Shown piece after piece: positions 47,941 through 60,600 of a stretch of 64,000 bases of DNA. The DNA is taken from positions 10,617,449 to 10,681,448 of the forward strand of contig CM072894.1 in NCBI GenBank assembly GCA_037013685.1, in the 5' to 3' direction. Positions within the stretch are counted from its first letter, which is position 1. Each line of letters opens with the position of its first letter. The stretch comes from Acridotheres tristis. Lineage: Eukaryota; Chordata; Aves; Passeriformes; Sturnidae. The position numbers and the translations under genes were made by a program. The notes under the pieces were generated by a model. It made no database searches. It saw only the letters and a program-made list of their open reading frames with translations, and had not been told where the DNA came from.

Positions 47941-50900
47941 CTGAGGGGAAGGGTCCTGCTGACCTCCGCAGGGGCTGCCCATGTTCGCGGTTACTTTCAT
48001 GGAATTACAGAACCAGTTAGGGTGGAGAAGACTTTGGAGATAATCACAGATTTACAGAACAGGTGAGGTAGGAATGGACCACATGGGCCATCTGCTCCAT
48101 TCTTCCTTCTCCAGCAAGGCCGTCCTAGAGCACACGGCACTGGATTGTGTCCAGACGGGTCTGGAATATCTGCAGTGAGGGAGACTCCACAACCTCTGGG
48201 CATTCTGTTCCAGTGCTTGGTCATGCTCACAGTAAAGAAGTCCTTCCTTGTGTTCAGGTGGAATTTCTTGTGCATCAGTTTCTGTCCATTGCGTCTTGTC
48301 CTGTTGCTTGGCACCATCGAGCAGAACATGGTCCATACTCTTGGCACTCCCCCCCTTTAATTACACACATTGATGAGATCCCTCTCAGCCGTCTCTTCTT
48401 GAGGCTGAACGATTCCAGTCCCATAAGCTTTTCCTGTAGGAGAGATGCTCCAGTCCCCCAGTCCTTGCTGCTGGATCCACTCCAGGCTCCGTGTCTCTGT
48501 TGTACGTTGAGTCCAACCCATGACCAAGCACCAGTTTTATCAGCCAGTGTCTGGCATCACTGCCATGTCCAGTCTTTCCTTAAACACCTCCAGGAATGAT
48601 GACTCCACCACCTCCCTGGGCAGCTCGTTTCAATGTTTGACAGCCCTTTCCATGAAGAAATTCCTCCTGATGTCCAGCCTGATGTTATTTTACGTGTGGA
48701 CATCATAGCACTAACGTGCTCCTGTGTGTAAAGTACATGGAGTTCCCCACTGCTGGTTCCAAGCACCAGACTTCGAGGCAAATTGTGTGAGCAGAGCTGT
48801 ACCTTTCTTCAGGAATTTCTTGTTTTCCCAGATTCCACAATTAAAATGAACTGGTTAAGCCATCCCCCAAAGTAGCGTGAAGGAAGGTGCTTCCAAATAT
48901 TACAGAGACTTTAAAGAGAAGTGTGTCTCCTCTTAGCAGGTTTTCCTGAAATGATGAAGCTTAGACAAGCATGGAGCAGGTGTATTTATTTATTTTTCCA
49001 TATTTAGGAGCCCACTAAACTCTGTCAACAGAATGTGTCAAAGAGGTAAATATTTCAAAGCTAGTCATATGAAAATTACAGTTATCTGTTGGTAAACTTT
49101 TTATTATTATATTTACTTTTATCAAAAAAACCCGGCTCAAAACAGCACATCAGGAGACAGAATATTAAAATTATTAGAATCAATTCAAGAGAGGAAGAAG
49201 CCCCCAACCTACAACAAATAACTTGACAAGTGTGCAGAACCACCTGTTTTTCCTTGGCCTGGATTTCTGGGGTTTTGTTTTGGTGTTTGTTTGTTTTTAC
49301 TTGTTGTAACGTCCTAAATATGCTGTCCTTCACAAGTGCACTACTTGAATATGTAGAGGCATAATTGTATGTAAATGTACTTACAAAATTGAGGGGAAAA
49401 AGGAGAGCTTTCTGGAGTTGAGAGACTAAACCAGATTTCTAAAAAAAATTTGTAAATTGCAGCATCAGTTTTGACTGAAACCAGAAGATGAGTTGGAAAA
49501 GAGAGCAGGAGAACAAAATATTTGCAGGGAAAGACATAGACTGTTTGAATTATTATCAAAAAGAGTAAAAGCAACATACAAAATACTGCAAAGCTTTTTT
49601 TTTTTTTTGTAAACTATGCATTCACCTATTGGAAGTGTTGCTGTTTACATAAGAGATTGAAAAGAAATCGTATTTTTATCAGTTTATGAAATCACTCTTT
49701 TAATGCTGGAGGGATTACATTACAATGGTGATAAAGTCTGCAAATACTGAAATCTTAAATCATGGAATATTTGGGTAGCTTGTCATATACTTATGGATTT
49801 GTCTGAAAAATAAGCCAGCCCAGAGTTGCTTGTTCATGTTTGCTTTTTGTTTCTATTTTACTTTGGTAGGCCTTTTCTGTTGTTTCAAAGCTGCTGTCTC
49901 AGCGTAAACTTGACCTGCTGGAAGAACTTGTATCAGCAGAGGTAAATGCTTTCCATCTCCTGTTCTAGCAATTGATTGTCTGTTATAAAGTAACATGGAT
50001 GCATTCACTTTGTCATTATCTACAAGTTGCCAGTTTGGTTTAATTTGAGATAAACACTGTAACGCGACATCGGGTGGGCAATTTTTTGTCCCGCAGCTTT
50101 TTTTATGTTTAATTTCAAGGCATGAAACTTAATTCAAAGTTGCTGTATTTGAAACAAAATGAAATATATTTTAGCTGTTGAGCATAAGGACCAAATGCCA
50201 GAAAGATTGCTAGTGTACCAGGAAGGATGGAAAGGCAGCAGGCTCTGGATGGCAGGTGGAATTGTGTGTGTCTAGGTGTAGGCAGGTGGCTGAAGCTGAC
50301 TCAGTCTCTGCACCAGAATTCATGTGAATAAAGAAACTGGTTTGTGCTCATCCCTGCTGCACTGATACATTCCCACTGCCATCAGATCATACAGCTGATT
50401 ACTGGTTTTGGCTGGAAGGCCTCAGGCTTGTGTCATGGTCTTAGGGCTATGACTGACCTGGTTAAACATCAGTGCTGTGTTTTTATGAATTTTTAATTGC
50501 TGAAGTTGTCTTGGCCTTCCCAGGGCATGGAGGTAGCAGATGCATCAGAGTCAAGTGGAAGGGGAGACACTCCAGGTCTATGTCTGCCTTGTTACCGGAT
50601 GTCAGCATGGCCTGTCCTATTGCCACCCATGCCTTTGCAGCAAAAACTCTGGTGCTGTAATAGTGCATCCCCTCTGAACAGTCTTGCCTCCTCTCTCTGA
50701 ACAGAGATAGCAATGAAACGTGAGTTTGTTTCTTGCAGTTGTCTTGAAAGGGCATCTCTTCTGCTTCCTCTTGAAAGAACTTGCTCTGGTCGCTGTAAAT
50801 TTTTCAGGTTTTCATTGATGCAGAGGCTTCATGTAAGCCAAGGGTGTAGTAGATGAGGCTGTGATCCCACACCCCTTGTCATTTCTTTGGCCAGTGACTT

Positions 50901-53900
50901 TTGTACCTGCAAAATGAAACCAATGTCTCCTTTTGAAGATTGCCTCTTGCTTCCATGTAACCTCTGCATTTGTTTGTTATTCAAAAATGGTAGATCAAGT
51001 TAGGGTAAAAAATGAGTATTGGTTAAAAATAAGTTCTGCGGTTTCATCCTTCCTTGTGACTTGACTTTCTCATGTGGTGTTTGAGGTGCTACCTCTGTGC
51101 AATTTTTGCACCCCACCATTTTCTACTCAATACAGCCGTGTGGATCGTAGGACACTTAGATAATATGGATGTGAGTGTCATAAGGACGTTAATTACTAGG
51201 GAAACAGTTTTTCAGTCTGTTCTGATTTGCAGTCGTTTAAACATTTTCGAAATGCAATGTGGATCACAAAATAGCAAAGATAAACTCACTGGTAAGGAAA
51301 CTGATTTTCAAAGAAATTTGTGAAAGGTGAAAGATACTGAATCAAAAGCTTAGGAGCCTGCACAGAGCGAGAATTCAGTGGTGAGAAGGCAGAGTGTGAT
51401 TGTGGGAGCAAGCTTCACTGGGCTGTTCTGGGATGACATGGCTTGTGTTGCTGCTGCTGTTTTGACAGTACCTTTTCTGAACATCTTTTAAGATGCTTGG
51501 TTTTCATTTGTTTTGAGCAGTAAATGGACCTTCTTCAGTGCTGCTGAACTAGGGTTTAGAAATACCCAAACTTCCCAGTGCTTTTTCACTTTAGCTGTTA
51601 CATGTGTTAGACAAATATTTTGGCAATACAGCTCATTTTATTAAATGCAGTAGAAATGGATCGTTACTTAAATTTCCTAATGAAAAACTAAGTGACAGTT
51701 TTTTCTGAATTTAGGTACTTCAGGTGCTGAAGGAAAAGATTTCTTTGCTCCCTGACAGCCACAGGGATGCTTTAGCAGCTGACATTGATGCAATCATGTA
51801 CACAACAGAAGGAGATGTTCGCATTTACTATGATGATGATGGTATGTTTAGAATCCTAAAAAATTTCAGCAATGAGCAGTCTTGTTTTCTGGTTTTGCTA
51901 CTAAACAGACATTTTCCATGCAGATGTGATTTTGAATACTGTTTGTCATTCCTTGTTTCTCTGTTTGTAATTCATCCATATAAAATTTCTTGATTTCTTT
52001 TTAAACCACAGACAGATTATTGTTAATACACCATGGTACTGTTTTGATTTCTGTTGGGGTTTTGCTTATTCCTCTTCTTTGGTACAGAATTTTATATTAT
52101 TAGTCCTCAGCAATGTGAAACCACTCAAAAACAATTATTCTTATATATGCTGAAAGCTGTTTGCTTCAACAATGATCATGCATTCTGCAAGAATAGTGAA
52201 AGCTGGATAATTAAATAAATTTTGCTGATAGGTCTTTCTGTGATGAAATGCACTTCGTTCTAGGACTCCTTGAGTGGTTTAGGATTTTTTAAGCTAGTGA
52301 TGAGCTGAACCAAGTTTTTCTTTTGGTTGGATACCAGCACTGTGTGCCCTGTTCACTCTCAGACACGGTGGAGATGATATGTGGGTCTAACCCTGAGTCT
52401 TCAGTTGAGCATTTTAAGTTGTCAGACCCAGTAAGCATTTTTCCTGGTTTGGGAAATAGGAATTTCTTTTTCCCCTCTTAGATTGTTCCCATGTTTGAAC
52501 TACTCCACATAGATTTGTTGTATCTGTGGTTAGCTTTGAAATCTATGGGAAACAACGTTTTTTATACAGTTTCATTATATGCAGTCACATCCCACTCATG
52601 ATAAAATACATATTTTTTTACAGAGTGTATTTTTATTATTGCTCAACGGCATAAGTATGGCATAAAATAGCTTTATCATTTATTATTCTATCCTGTATTC
52701 TTTATGGCTTTCCTTCCAGGGTCTCACTAGAATATATGCTAGGTACAAATAGGAGTATTTGACCGATGAGAAACATGAGATCTAACTTAAGTTTTGACTT
52801 GTTTCCAACAGGAAGAAAGTTTGTTAGCATCCTGATGTGCTTCTGGTATCTGAATGGTGCTAATCTACCTGATGAAGTACCAGGTGAAGCCAAAGTCTTC
52901 CAGATTGTGTTTGGAGATGAAAACACAAAAGAAAAGAAACATCTTTTAACAGCAAACTATGAGTAAGCTTGCTTGTCCCTTTCTGTTCCCATGTCCATGA
53001 GGTACCTGTGGGGTAGGCAGGTCTGCAAGCACTCCCACTGTGCCACTGCAGAACCCAGTGTTTTTAATTTACCTCAATTCTAATCTAAGTTAATTCTCAC
53101 CCAGCTTTCCAGTTTTGATTTTGGGGCCAAGATTTTTAAATACCCCTAACGTCACTATGTTATTTTCTTGCACCTGAGTTGACATTATTGGAAACTCTTC
53201 ATCTATAAGGAAGAGCAGTGTTTGGAGCACTGAATGAGGTTTGTGATCCTCAAAGCACACATTAGGAACATGGATTTTCATAGGAATGCTTATAAATAAT
53301 GTCTGTGTTGGTGTACTGATGTCAGAGCAGTGCAGAAAATATCTACACAGTTGGCAAAATGTATCGAAAATAACATTCCCAGAAGCTGGGAGAAGTGAGG
53401 ATTTTTGTGTGATAAATGCAGTATGATCAAGGATTTCTACACCCACATTTGAAATTGAAAATATGGAGTCTAGGTGATGAGGAGCTCTGAAACAAAGGTA
53501 ACACTCATGAGGAGACCAGTACTTTTTGCCCGGATAGATTGTTGTGGATCCATCCCTTAGCTGAATTCAGCATCTTCCTCAGAGTTGGAGGCTTCTGAGG
53601 CTCCATTAACCTTGAGAGCCTTCCCTTAAAGCCTAAATATCTTCCCAATCCCACTTTGCAGAAGTGGATTTGCACATGATTGTAAAGCAATGATATTATA
53701 CTGCTCTTTTCCATGATATGCAGGTTATTTGAGAGCATGAGAATTCAGCTTGAAGCTCAGACTTACCTTGAGATAAGGGAGACTCAGTACTACTGTTAGC
53801 TTGATCTTTGATGCACTTCTGAAAATCTATTACCTTTTAAACAATACTTCAGGAAAGATGAAAATTTTCAAGTAAAATATGGAGTACATGATTTCCCTTC

Positions 53901-54334
53901 ACTTACCATCCCATTAAATAAAACCCTTTATTTACAAATCAAGATCTTCCATAAAGCTTTTTTCATATTCCTGCTGTGAAAACGGAGTGCTTTCTTGATA
54001 TCAAGGTCTTTACTATTGCTGCTTGATCCTGTCTATGGGCTCTGAACCAAAACACTCTGAAGTCAATGCATTTTGTTTCATACTATAGAAATAATTTTTA
54101 TCTTCAATTTGGGGTGTAAGCATTAAAGTTTAAGTGGCTTTTACAGCAATAAGTTTGAAGTAAAATATTTCTTTCATGATTTCTTGTCATTTTAGTAGCT
54201 CCTTAAGGTCAAGTAAGTTTTAACAACTCTTCACTTATTATCTTTCATTTTTCAGGTTCCAAAGGGAGTTTACAGAAGGAGCAAAACCAGACTGGACTAT
54301 TACACGGATTGAACATCCAAGGCTATTAGAATAA
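47588..54334 (+). CDS. MAIP1: Matrix AAA peptidase-interacting protein 1
   Basis: Five exons: 47588-47899, 49870-49941, 51715-51841, 52812-52962 and 54256-54334. All have GT/AG ends and compatible phases. The 741 nt encode 246 aa, shorter than human (291) mainly at the N terminus. Known role: a mitochondrial matrix protein that binds the m-AAA protease and assists EMRE, so affecting assembly of the calcium uniporter. The first about 50 residues (MALRCAAPGRVRWLARALAG onward) are arginine- and alanine-rich with no acidic residues, a clear mitochondrial presequence. The conserved body follows: VVVVRITSPFAWLRTRFYYL, FDQEFSIEEFTRGAKQ, LLEELVSAEVLQVLKEKI, ADIDAIMYTTEGDVRIYYDD, FVSILMCFWYLNGANLPDE and the C-terminal KPDWTITRIEHPRLLE. 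The start is the only ATG giving this presequence. Introns 1 and 2 are about 2 kb each. It diverges from TYW5. Confidence 0.96.
48000..48505 (-). mobile_element. CR1 LINE fragment in MAIP1 intron 1
   Basis: Minus-orientation CR1: 'ttacagaaccagttagggtg', 'cattctgttccagtgcttgg', 'ccttgtgttcaggtggaatt' and 'gatgagatccctctcagccg'. It starts about 100 bases after exon 1. The opening segment is partly duplicated (two versions of the 'acagaac' end). Confidence 0.85.
48506..48705 (-). mobile_element. Second CR1 LINE fragment adjoining the first
   Basis: A new CR1 start-over follows directly: 'gagtccaacccatgaccaag', 'aacacctccaggaatgatga', 'ctccaccacctccctgggca' and 'aattcctcctgatgtccagc'. The same region of the element already occurs in 48000-48505, so this is a separate truncated insertion in the same orientation. 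Confidence 0.82.
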
Positions 54335-54651
54335 ATGCCTTCTACAGCCTTTTTATGTACCACTCTAATTGTTTTGATTTCACAAATACCAGGCTTTTTT
54401 GGGCCTTTTTCCCCTTCCTGCCCTTTCCTCCAAAAGAGGGATGAATTTTCTATGTGAGATTTCCAAAACTTTTTTCTGAAACTTGCACCATACTGCAACA
54501 TTACAGCAAAGCCTTTTCCCTGGAACAGGCTGGTAGAAATGTAATTGGTTCCAGTGCTCATCCCAGGCATTTAGACAGCACAGTTTCATTCAGGCAGGTG
54601 TAATGGATATGTCAATTTCTTACATTCTGAGAAGAAATGGTGCTGTTTGAA

Positions 54652-54657
54652 AATAAA
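54652..54657 (+). terminator. MAIP1 polyadenylation signal (AATAAA)
   Basis: AATAAA 318 bases after the MAIP1 stop codon, the first good hexamer downstream. Confidence 0.65.
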
Positions 54658-56975
54658 CAACACTTAAATGACCTATGGCCACTCTGAGTTACTTTCCTGT
54701 GTTTTTTTTTCCCTAGGGACTGTACAATGTATAGCTGAATAATATGCAAGATGAAATAGAGGTAGAGGGACTTCTTAGCCTGTCTAGCCTCAGCAGTTCA
54801 TTTTGAGGTAATCTTGCTTTTGAATATATTTGAGGTTAAGAAAGTTAGACCTGCTATTAGTATTTACTGTAGGATTGAAGAAAGACAAAGCTTTTAGCAT
54901 TGCACCAGGAAAATGGATCCAAAAGGTATATATGTTTTGGAAAATTAAAAAAAATACCATTCCTTTCAATTCAGTAATATATAGGAAATTCCAAATTGAG
55001 AGAATTATGGAAGAAAAATCAGTTGAAAACATAAATTTAAAAGAGGACCAGACAGTGAAGTGAAATGAAGTCCTCTGTTTGAAATGTGTGTTAAAGAAAT
55101 GACCAAACCCTTACAATTAGATGCTGCAACTGAACAATTTCCTAGCTGTCACTTTATCTCTGGTTTCTGGAACATGAGAATCCTGGTGTAAGTAGCTGGA
55201 GGCTTTTCTATGCCAATTAACAGGAGATGGTAACAGGTTTCTTTATCCCCTATATCAAATATAAAGCTAACTTTCTATCAAGGCATGTTGTAGACGTTAG
55301 TGCAGTGTTTTAAAAGTGTGAAGTGTAATTACTTTGATTCACAGTAATTGTAATTGAAGGTATAAATTAAATTTTCCATAGTTCAGCTCTTTTGATCCAA
55401 TGACTTAATGAGAGGAACATCTAAAGCTTATCAAGTGGTTGGTAACACACTTTTGCTGCAAAAGATGTGATGGGAAATTCACATTCACTGTTTTATTCTT
55501 TTGAAGTTGTTTATGTCTTGTGGGTTGAAGCCAGAGGGGGCAGCAGTTGGATGTTCGGGGTTTTTTCTCTGCTTCTGGTCGTCAATTAAAAAATTATCCT
55601 GGAGACTACAAATCTCCAAGACACAGAACTGCCCATGGGTTTATTGCACCATAAATAAATCAGAAAGGCATAGCAATTACTAAGCTTGCTGTATTGGAAA
55701 ATGGCATTCTCCCACACTGAATAAAACTGGCGTAATTAAACTGGATTTATAGTCTAATACTGGCTTCAGAAGAAAAAACACCACCCACCCCAAAAAAACC
55801 CTCACAAACCAGCCCCAAACCCAACTTGTAATTAACAAATGTGGAAGGTTTGACTCCTTTTACTTGCCATTCATAAATTCTTTGTCATAAATCTGATCAT
55901 CATAGCAATTAATCAGACTGAAGTGATGGCCACTGAAGGGCATTTGTCATTTTATGGCATCCATATTTTCTCGTGTGGAGATACTTTTCTTCTGTGTCAT
56001 TTGTTCAAGCAAAACAAAAACTTCTGGTTTCTATGTTGCCATCCAAAAGTAGCAATAAGAAATTATTTCAGTTTCTTCAAGCTAGCCTCTGTGCTGTTGA
56101 GGTTGCCTGAAATTCTTATGGCAAGAAGGATGAGTAAAGGGTTAACTTTACTTCATCTCAAAGATGGAGAGTATATTGTCTTGTAATTTGGGGATTTCCA
56201 GTGCTGCCACTCAAATACCTCACTCTGAAAATCATAATGCTAGCTTAAGTGGTACAGAATTTGAAAATAGAGCTAAAGGAAGCATCTTATTAAAAACATC
56301 TTCCTGATTTGGGAATAATGATAGCCAGCAGGTAACAGTAGAACAGTGTGGGGATCTCTGTGTCATAGCATGCTGTTGCTTCAGTTTCCTTTGCTGATTA
56401 GTCTCAGACATCACCCTGGAAATGACAGTTCATAAGGATATGGGTGTGCTTAATTTTCCATCCACTTCCTTGCCTGGTGTCCCATTTCTGTAGACTGATG
56501 CCTGGGGACAAGTACAATTGTAACTATGGTGTGCAGCCAATAAATCCCCATCTAAAATTCCCATTTTAAATGTTTGCAGTTTTAGCCTACAAATGTTTCC
56601 ATTCAGACCCCATTAATTCTTGAAAACAATGTCACCAGGTTTGGTAGTGATTTTGGGGGTAGAATTCATGTCTCTGTTAGCAGCACTGATATGTCTGATT
56701 CATTTTACACAGAGCAGTGAGGTGACATGGTGACTGGTCTACAACAGGATGCAGATTCAAAGTACCACACTCTTCTCCCCTGGGCAACATCATGGTTCTT
56801 TGCATCCATGCAGAGTTGGGAAGCCTTAATGTTTTATTTGTTCATCCAAAACTGTAATCATATTTAGTAATTCCTGACAGCTGTTTGGCACAGTTTCAAT
56901 ACATGTACCTAAATCTTGACAAGCACTAATTAAATCTGGCCAACGAACCTCTCATTAATTCACACACCCCACTCA

Positions 56976-56987
56976 CCAGTAGATGGC
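56976..56987 (+). promoter_or_regulatory. CTCF-like site
   Basis: CCAGTAGATGGC satisfies the CTCF core consensus CCASYAGRKGGC at every position. It lies in a patch that also holds an imperfect inverted pair (acccactcac at 56968-56976, gtgagtgggg at 57037-57049). Confidence 0.35.
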
Positions 56988-57650
56988 CTTGGTCACAAAG
57001 CTATTGTGACTGGGAAATAACTGATATTAATGAGAGTGTGAGTGGGGTAAAGGATAAAATGGTAGAAGCATTAAGTGCTATTTAAATAATTTAGATCTGT
57101 CTTATTTAAAAGTCTTTATATTTTTCCTGGCTTTCATCACAACTCAACGATAGTGTCTTGTGTTCTCTGCAGTGCCTGCCCATTTTAAAGTGGCAATTTA
57201 CCTGCATTCTTAATGTGGGAAAGATGTACATGTGTACATCTGTACATGTGAATTCATGCAGGCACCTCAGTGTCTGACAGTAGCAAAGCTAATTTTTAAT
57301 ATTCACATTTTCAAATGCGTTTATCATGTTGATTGTGGTTCCCTTCCCTCCTGTCCCAGCACTGTCGGATTACTTCAAGGGACACACTCAACTTTCTCCA
57401 GTTTTTAAGGCATGTTCGAGCTTGATCTTATCATCACTTCAGGTTATATTTAGTTAATTATTTTGAGGTCTTATGGCTGGAAATCTGCTCAGTAATAAAA
57501 GTCATGTTGTTTATCACAGTAGCAATCATACTCCTTCAAAACTTCACAGCTCCCCTGCTTTCTTTCTTTGTTGTGTGATTAAACTTGATTTCTGCCCCAT
57601 GTGCTTTATTGGCTGCAGGTGGGGGCTTTGAGATTCCTCACAGGCTGTAG

Positions 57651-57676
57651 TCACGTGATAGTTCACAGCTTATAAG
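57651..57676 (+). promoter_or_regulatory. Possible promoter core: E-box plus TATA-like box
   Basis: TCACGTGA (57651-57658), a palindromic E-box of the kind used by MITF/TFE and USF factors, stands 10 bases before CTTATAAG (57669-57676). Nothing coding follows closely, so it would be an alternative or non-coding transcript start if real. Confidence 0.25.
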
Positions 57677-60600
57677 AGATGGGATACAAGAGGGTGTAGT
57701 GCTTTTAGTTTCGTTTCTCCCTGGTATGTGGGTGTGATAGCTGATTTCTAGGCAATGGACTACCTGTAGACACAGGGAGAGGTATTTAGCTGCTAAAAAA
57801 GCAAGCATTGCCTACATAGCTTTTGTTCTTCTAAGGGAAAAGCATCTGGGGCAAAAGCTGTTACACAGTGAGTACTGACCACCCGAAGTCGTAGGAGTTG
57901 TCCTCCTTGTCTTTTACCTTCATTTTCCATTACTGGTGTGCCAGCCTTTTGGATTTTTATAGTATTGCCATAGCATAAAGGTTGGGTGAGTCACTGTGAA
58001 CTTGTGCAGCACTGTTGAAAACACTCCCTTAATCACAATGCTTCTCTTATGTGTGTTTTGTCTGATTTCAGTGGTGTGTGCTTTTCCTAATATCAAGTTC
58101 TCTTATTGAAGTTGTTCAGGGGAAACTGCTCTGCATTTTAATGGGAGCAGACTGCAACTTCTTTACTGCCTTTCAAGTTACTCCAGCAGAAATAGAGGGA
58201 AGCTAAAGTTAGACATGATGTATTTTCTCGTGTGCCATTTCATCCCTCCTCTGCTGTCACAGAGCAAGACTTTTAGTAGTGAGCTTGGTACTGTAGTGCC
58301 AAGAGGCACTATGAGGGAAAGGAGCAGGACAGCAAAGAAAAGTGCAGAGGAGGTGGCATTTCACCAAGGATGCAGCCCTTTGCCTTAAGGACGTGGGGTA
58401 TTTGGAAACAGGTGGTGGCTTGAATGTTCCTCTAAATTACATTTTGTAGTTGACAGTAACCTTTTGCATAAAAAGCTCTGCTTGGGTGCAGGAAAGGATC
58501 TGACTTTTCAAGATTAGAGCTAAAGTCCCACCTTAAGTTTGCAGAGATTTCCTAGTCTGACTGGAGAGTTGTAGGAGAGACTACCCAGGTAAAGGTGGGC
58601 TACCTCAAAGCAAGTAAAGGCTATTTCTGCCTTTTGCTAATTACCAGCTGGCACATGCCTAGAAATTGGAGTGAAAAAGGAGGGGGGGGCGGGGAAAATG
58701 CCTTGGTAATTAATCTCTTCTGAACTTTCTGGAAGCAGCTGGCAGCTGCAGCAGCTCTAAGGTCAGTGCTGTTTGCCAAGTCTGGAAGTGGAAGTTTCAG
58801 TGGCGCAATTGGATGAAGTGGGTACCTTGTTCCAGCCTGTGGGGCTGTCCCAGCATTGGCTTCTGTGCTCATTTGTGGAGTTAATGCTGTTTTAGGACCG
58901 TCATCTGCACCAAAGCCAGACAAGGTCATTACTTGTAATGTTATTTTTTTGTAATGTGTATTTCATTTCATAAACTGAGAAGAGATGAATATAAGTAATT
59001 CTTTGTCAGATATTTTAAAAAATACTTTCAAATCGAACAGGATTGAGGGATTGCAATATAAAGTGACAAACAAGCTAGTGAAAACTAATTTTTGTAGTCC
59101 GGAAGCCATGTAATGCAAAGCATTGACCATTTACTAGGTGAGCATCTAATCACTACTAGTGTGATTGGGATAGAAATTGTCATGAAGAGGTCATTGGAAG
59201 CTGCCTGAAATCTCTTATTCTGTATTTTCAAAGTACATCTATTATTAAAGTCTGTAATCAGCTTAGTCAAGTACTCTGTCCTTTTAAATTATCAATGGGT
59301 TCACTATCCCTTAGGCCTACCTCAGGCTGAACTGCCTGAGCAATTCGCCTGTTTCCTTCATTTTTGTCACTAGTGTCATTAAGTCACTTTTTTTTTTTTC
59401 TGAGCTAAGATATTATTCATAAGGTAGGACAATAGAGAGATTGCTGATCCTCTGCAGTGTGCCTTGCTTGTTGGTATAGGGATCCTGCCTGGACTTCTGC
59501 TGAGATGTGCTTTGGAGGGCATCATTCCTGCTGTTGTGGAACAAGTCTCTGCCTATGAAAGCACTGTGCAAACCCAGTGGTGTGAGAATTGAACTCTGGG
59601 ATTTCCATCTTGCCATAAGTTTCCAGCCCTCCATCTGAGAAGGCAGTAAAGCATTTGTACCAGTACTTGTAAAGATAGTAGGACCATTGTGGCTTGAATT
59701 GTAAACTTACTGTGTATTTACTTAAAAGTTTCTGAAGCAAATCTACAGATCAGATGTTAAGTCTGAATTTGTATCAGCTACATTAAGACAGTAATTTTAA
59801 TAAAGTTTTAGCATAATTTCTGCTGTGAGTAAGGGAGAACTTTTTCCTTTTTTCACGTTGTTTTGTGGTGGTTTCTATATGTATTTTTTTATTCTCTCCT
59901 AAGCACCACCAGTTAGTCAAGGTAGAGAAAGTGTTCATTGTGTAAGACATCTAAGGGAAAATTAGATTATCAGTCATTTTTACACATTTCATGTTCTACT
60001 TTTAGATTCTGTGTTGGAAAGAAGTGGGGTTTTAATGCCAAATTGGTAACATTCACTGACTTTCTCTGCAGTGGAGCCTGTTGTTTCCTGGTGGAATAAT
60101 TTGCATGTGTTTTTGCCCAGTTTCCTGCCAGTGCAGCTCGTCTCCTGCAGTGTACAATTTAATCTCTTGCTTTCATTTCACTGGAATACATGGATTTCAG
60201 CAGGGGTAACTGGGTAAAAGTTAGTGCCTGCATTATACTGGAGATCTGCTTAAGTGATCTAATGGTTCCTCCTGGCAAAATCTATGAAATTATTATAGCA
60301 GAAGTAGAGAGAGGAAGGGATGAAAGGTGGGTGGTAATGCAGGAGTCATATAAAGGGGAAGCAAGCTCTATGTATTCTGTTTCTAGAGCAGAAGCTGAAG
60401 CAGCCCTGAAATGAAAGTGAGTTTAGAACACTTGAGAAAAATAAAGTGTGAGAAGGTTGGTGTTCTGACTGGAGGTTGTTCTCTCAGATAAAAGGCTGGA
60501 GAGCTTCCTCACACCTGAGGCAAAGAGAATTTCTTTTAGGATTCTGAGGTGGTGTCCTGGGTATCAGGAAGAAACAAATTGCAGAGGATTTATAGTGACT

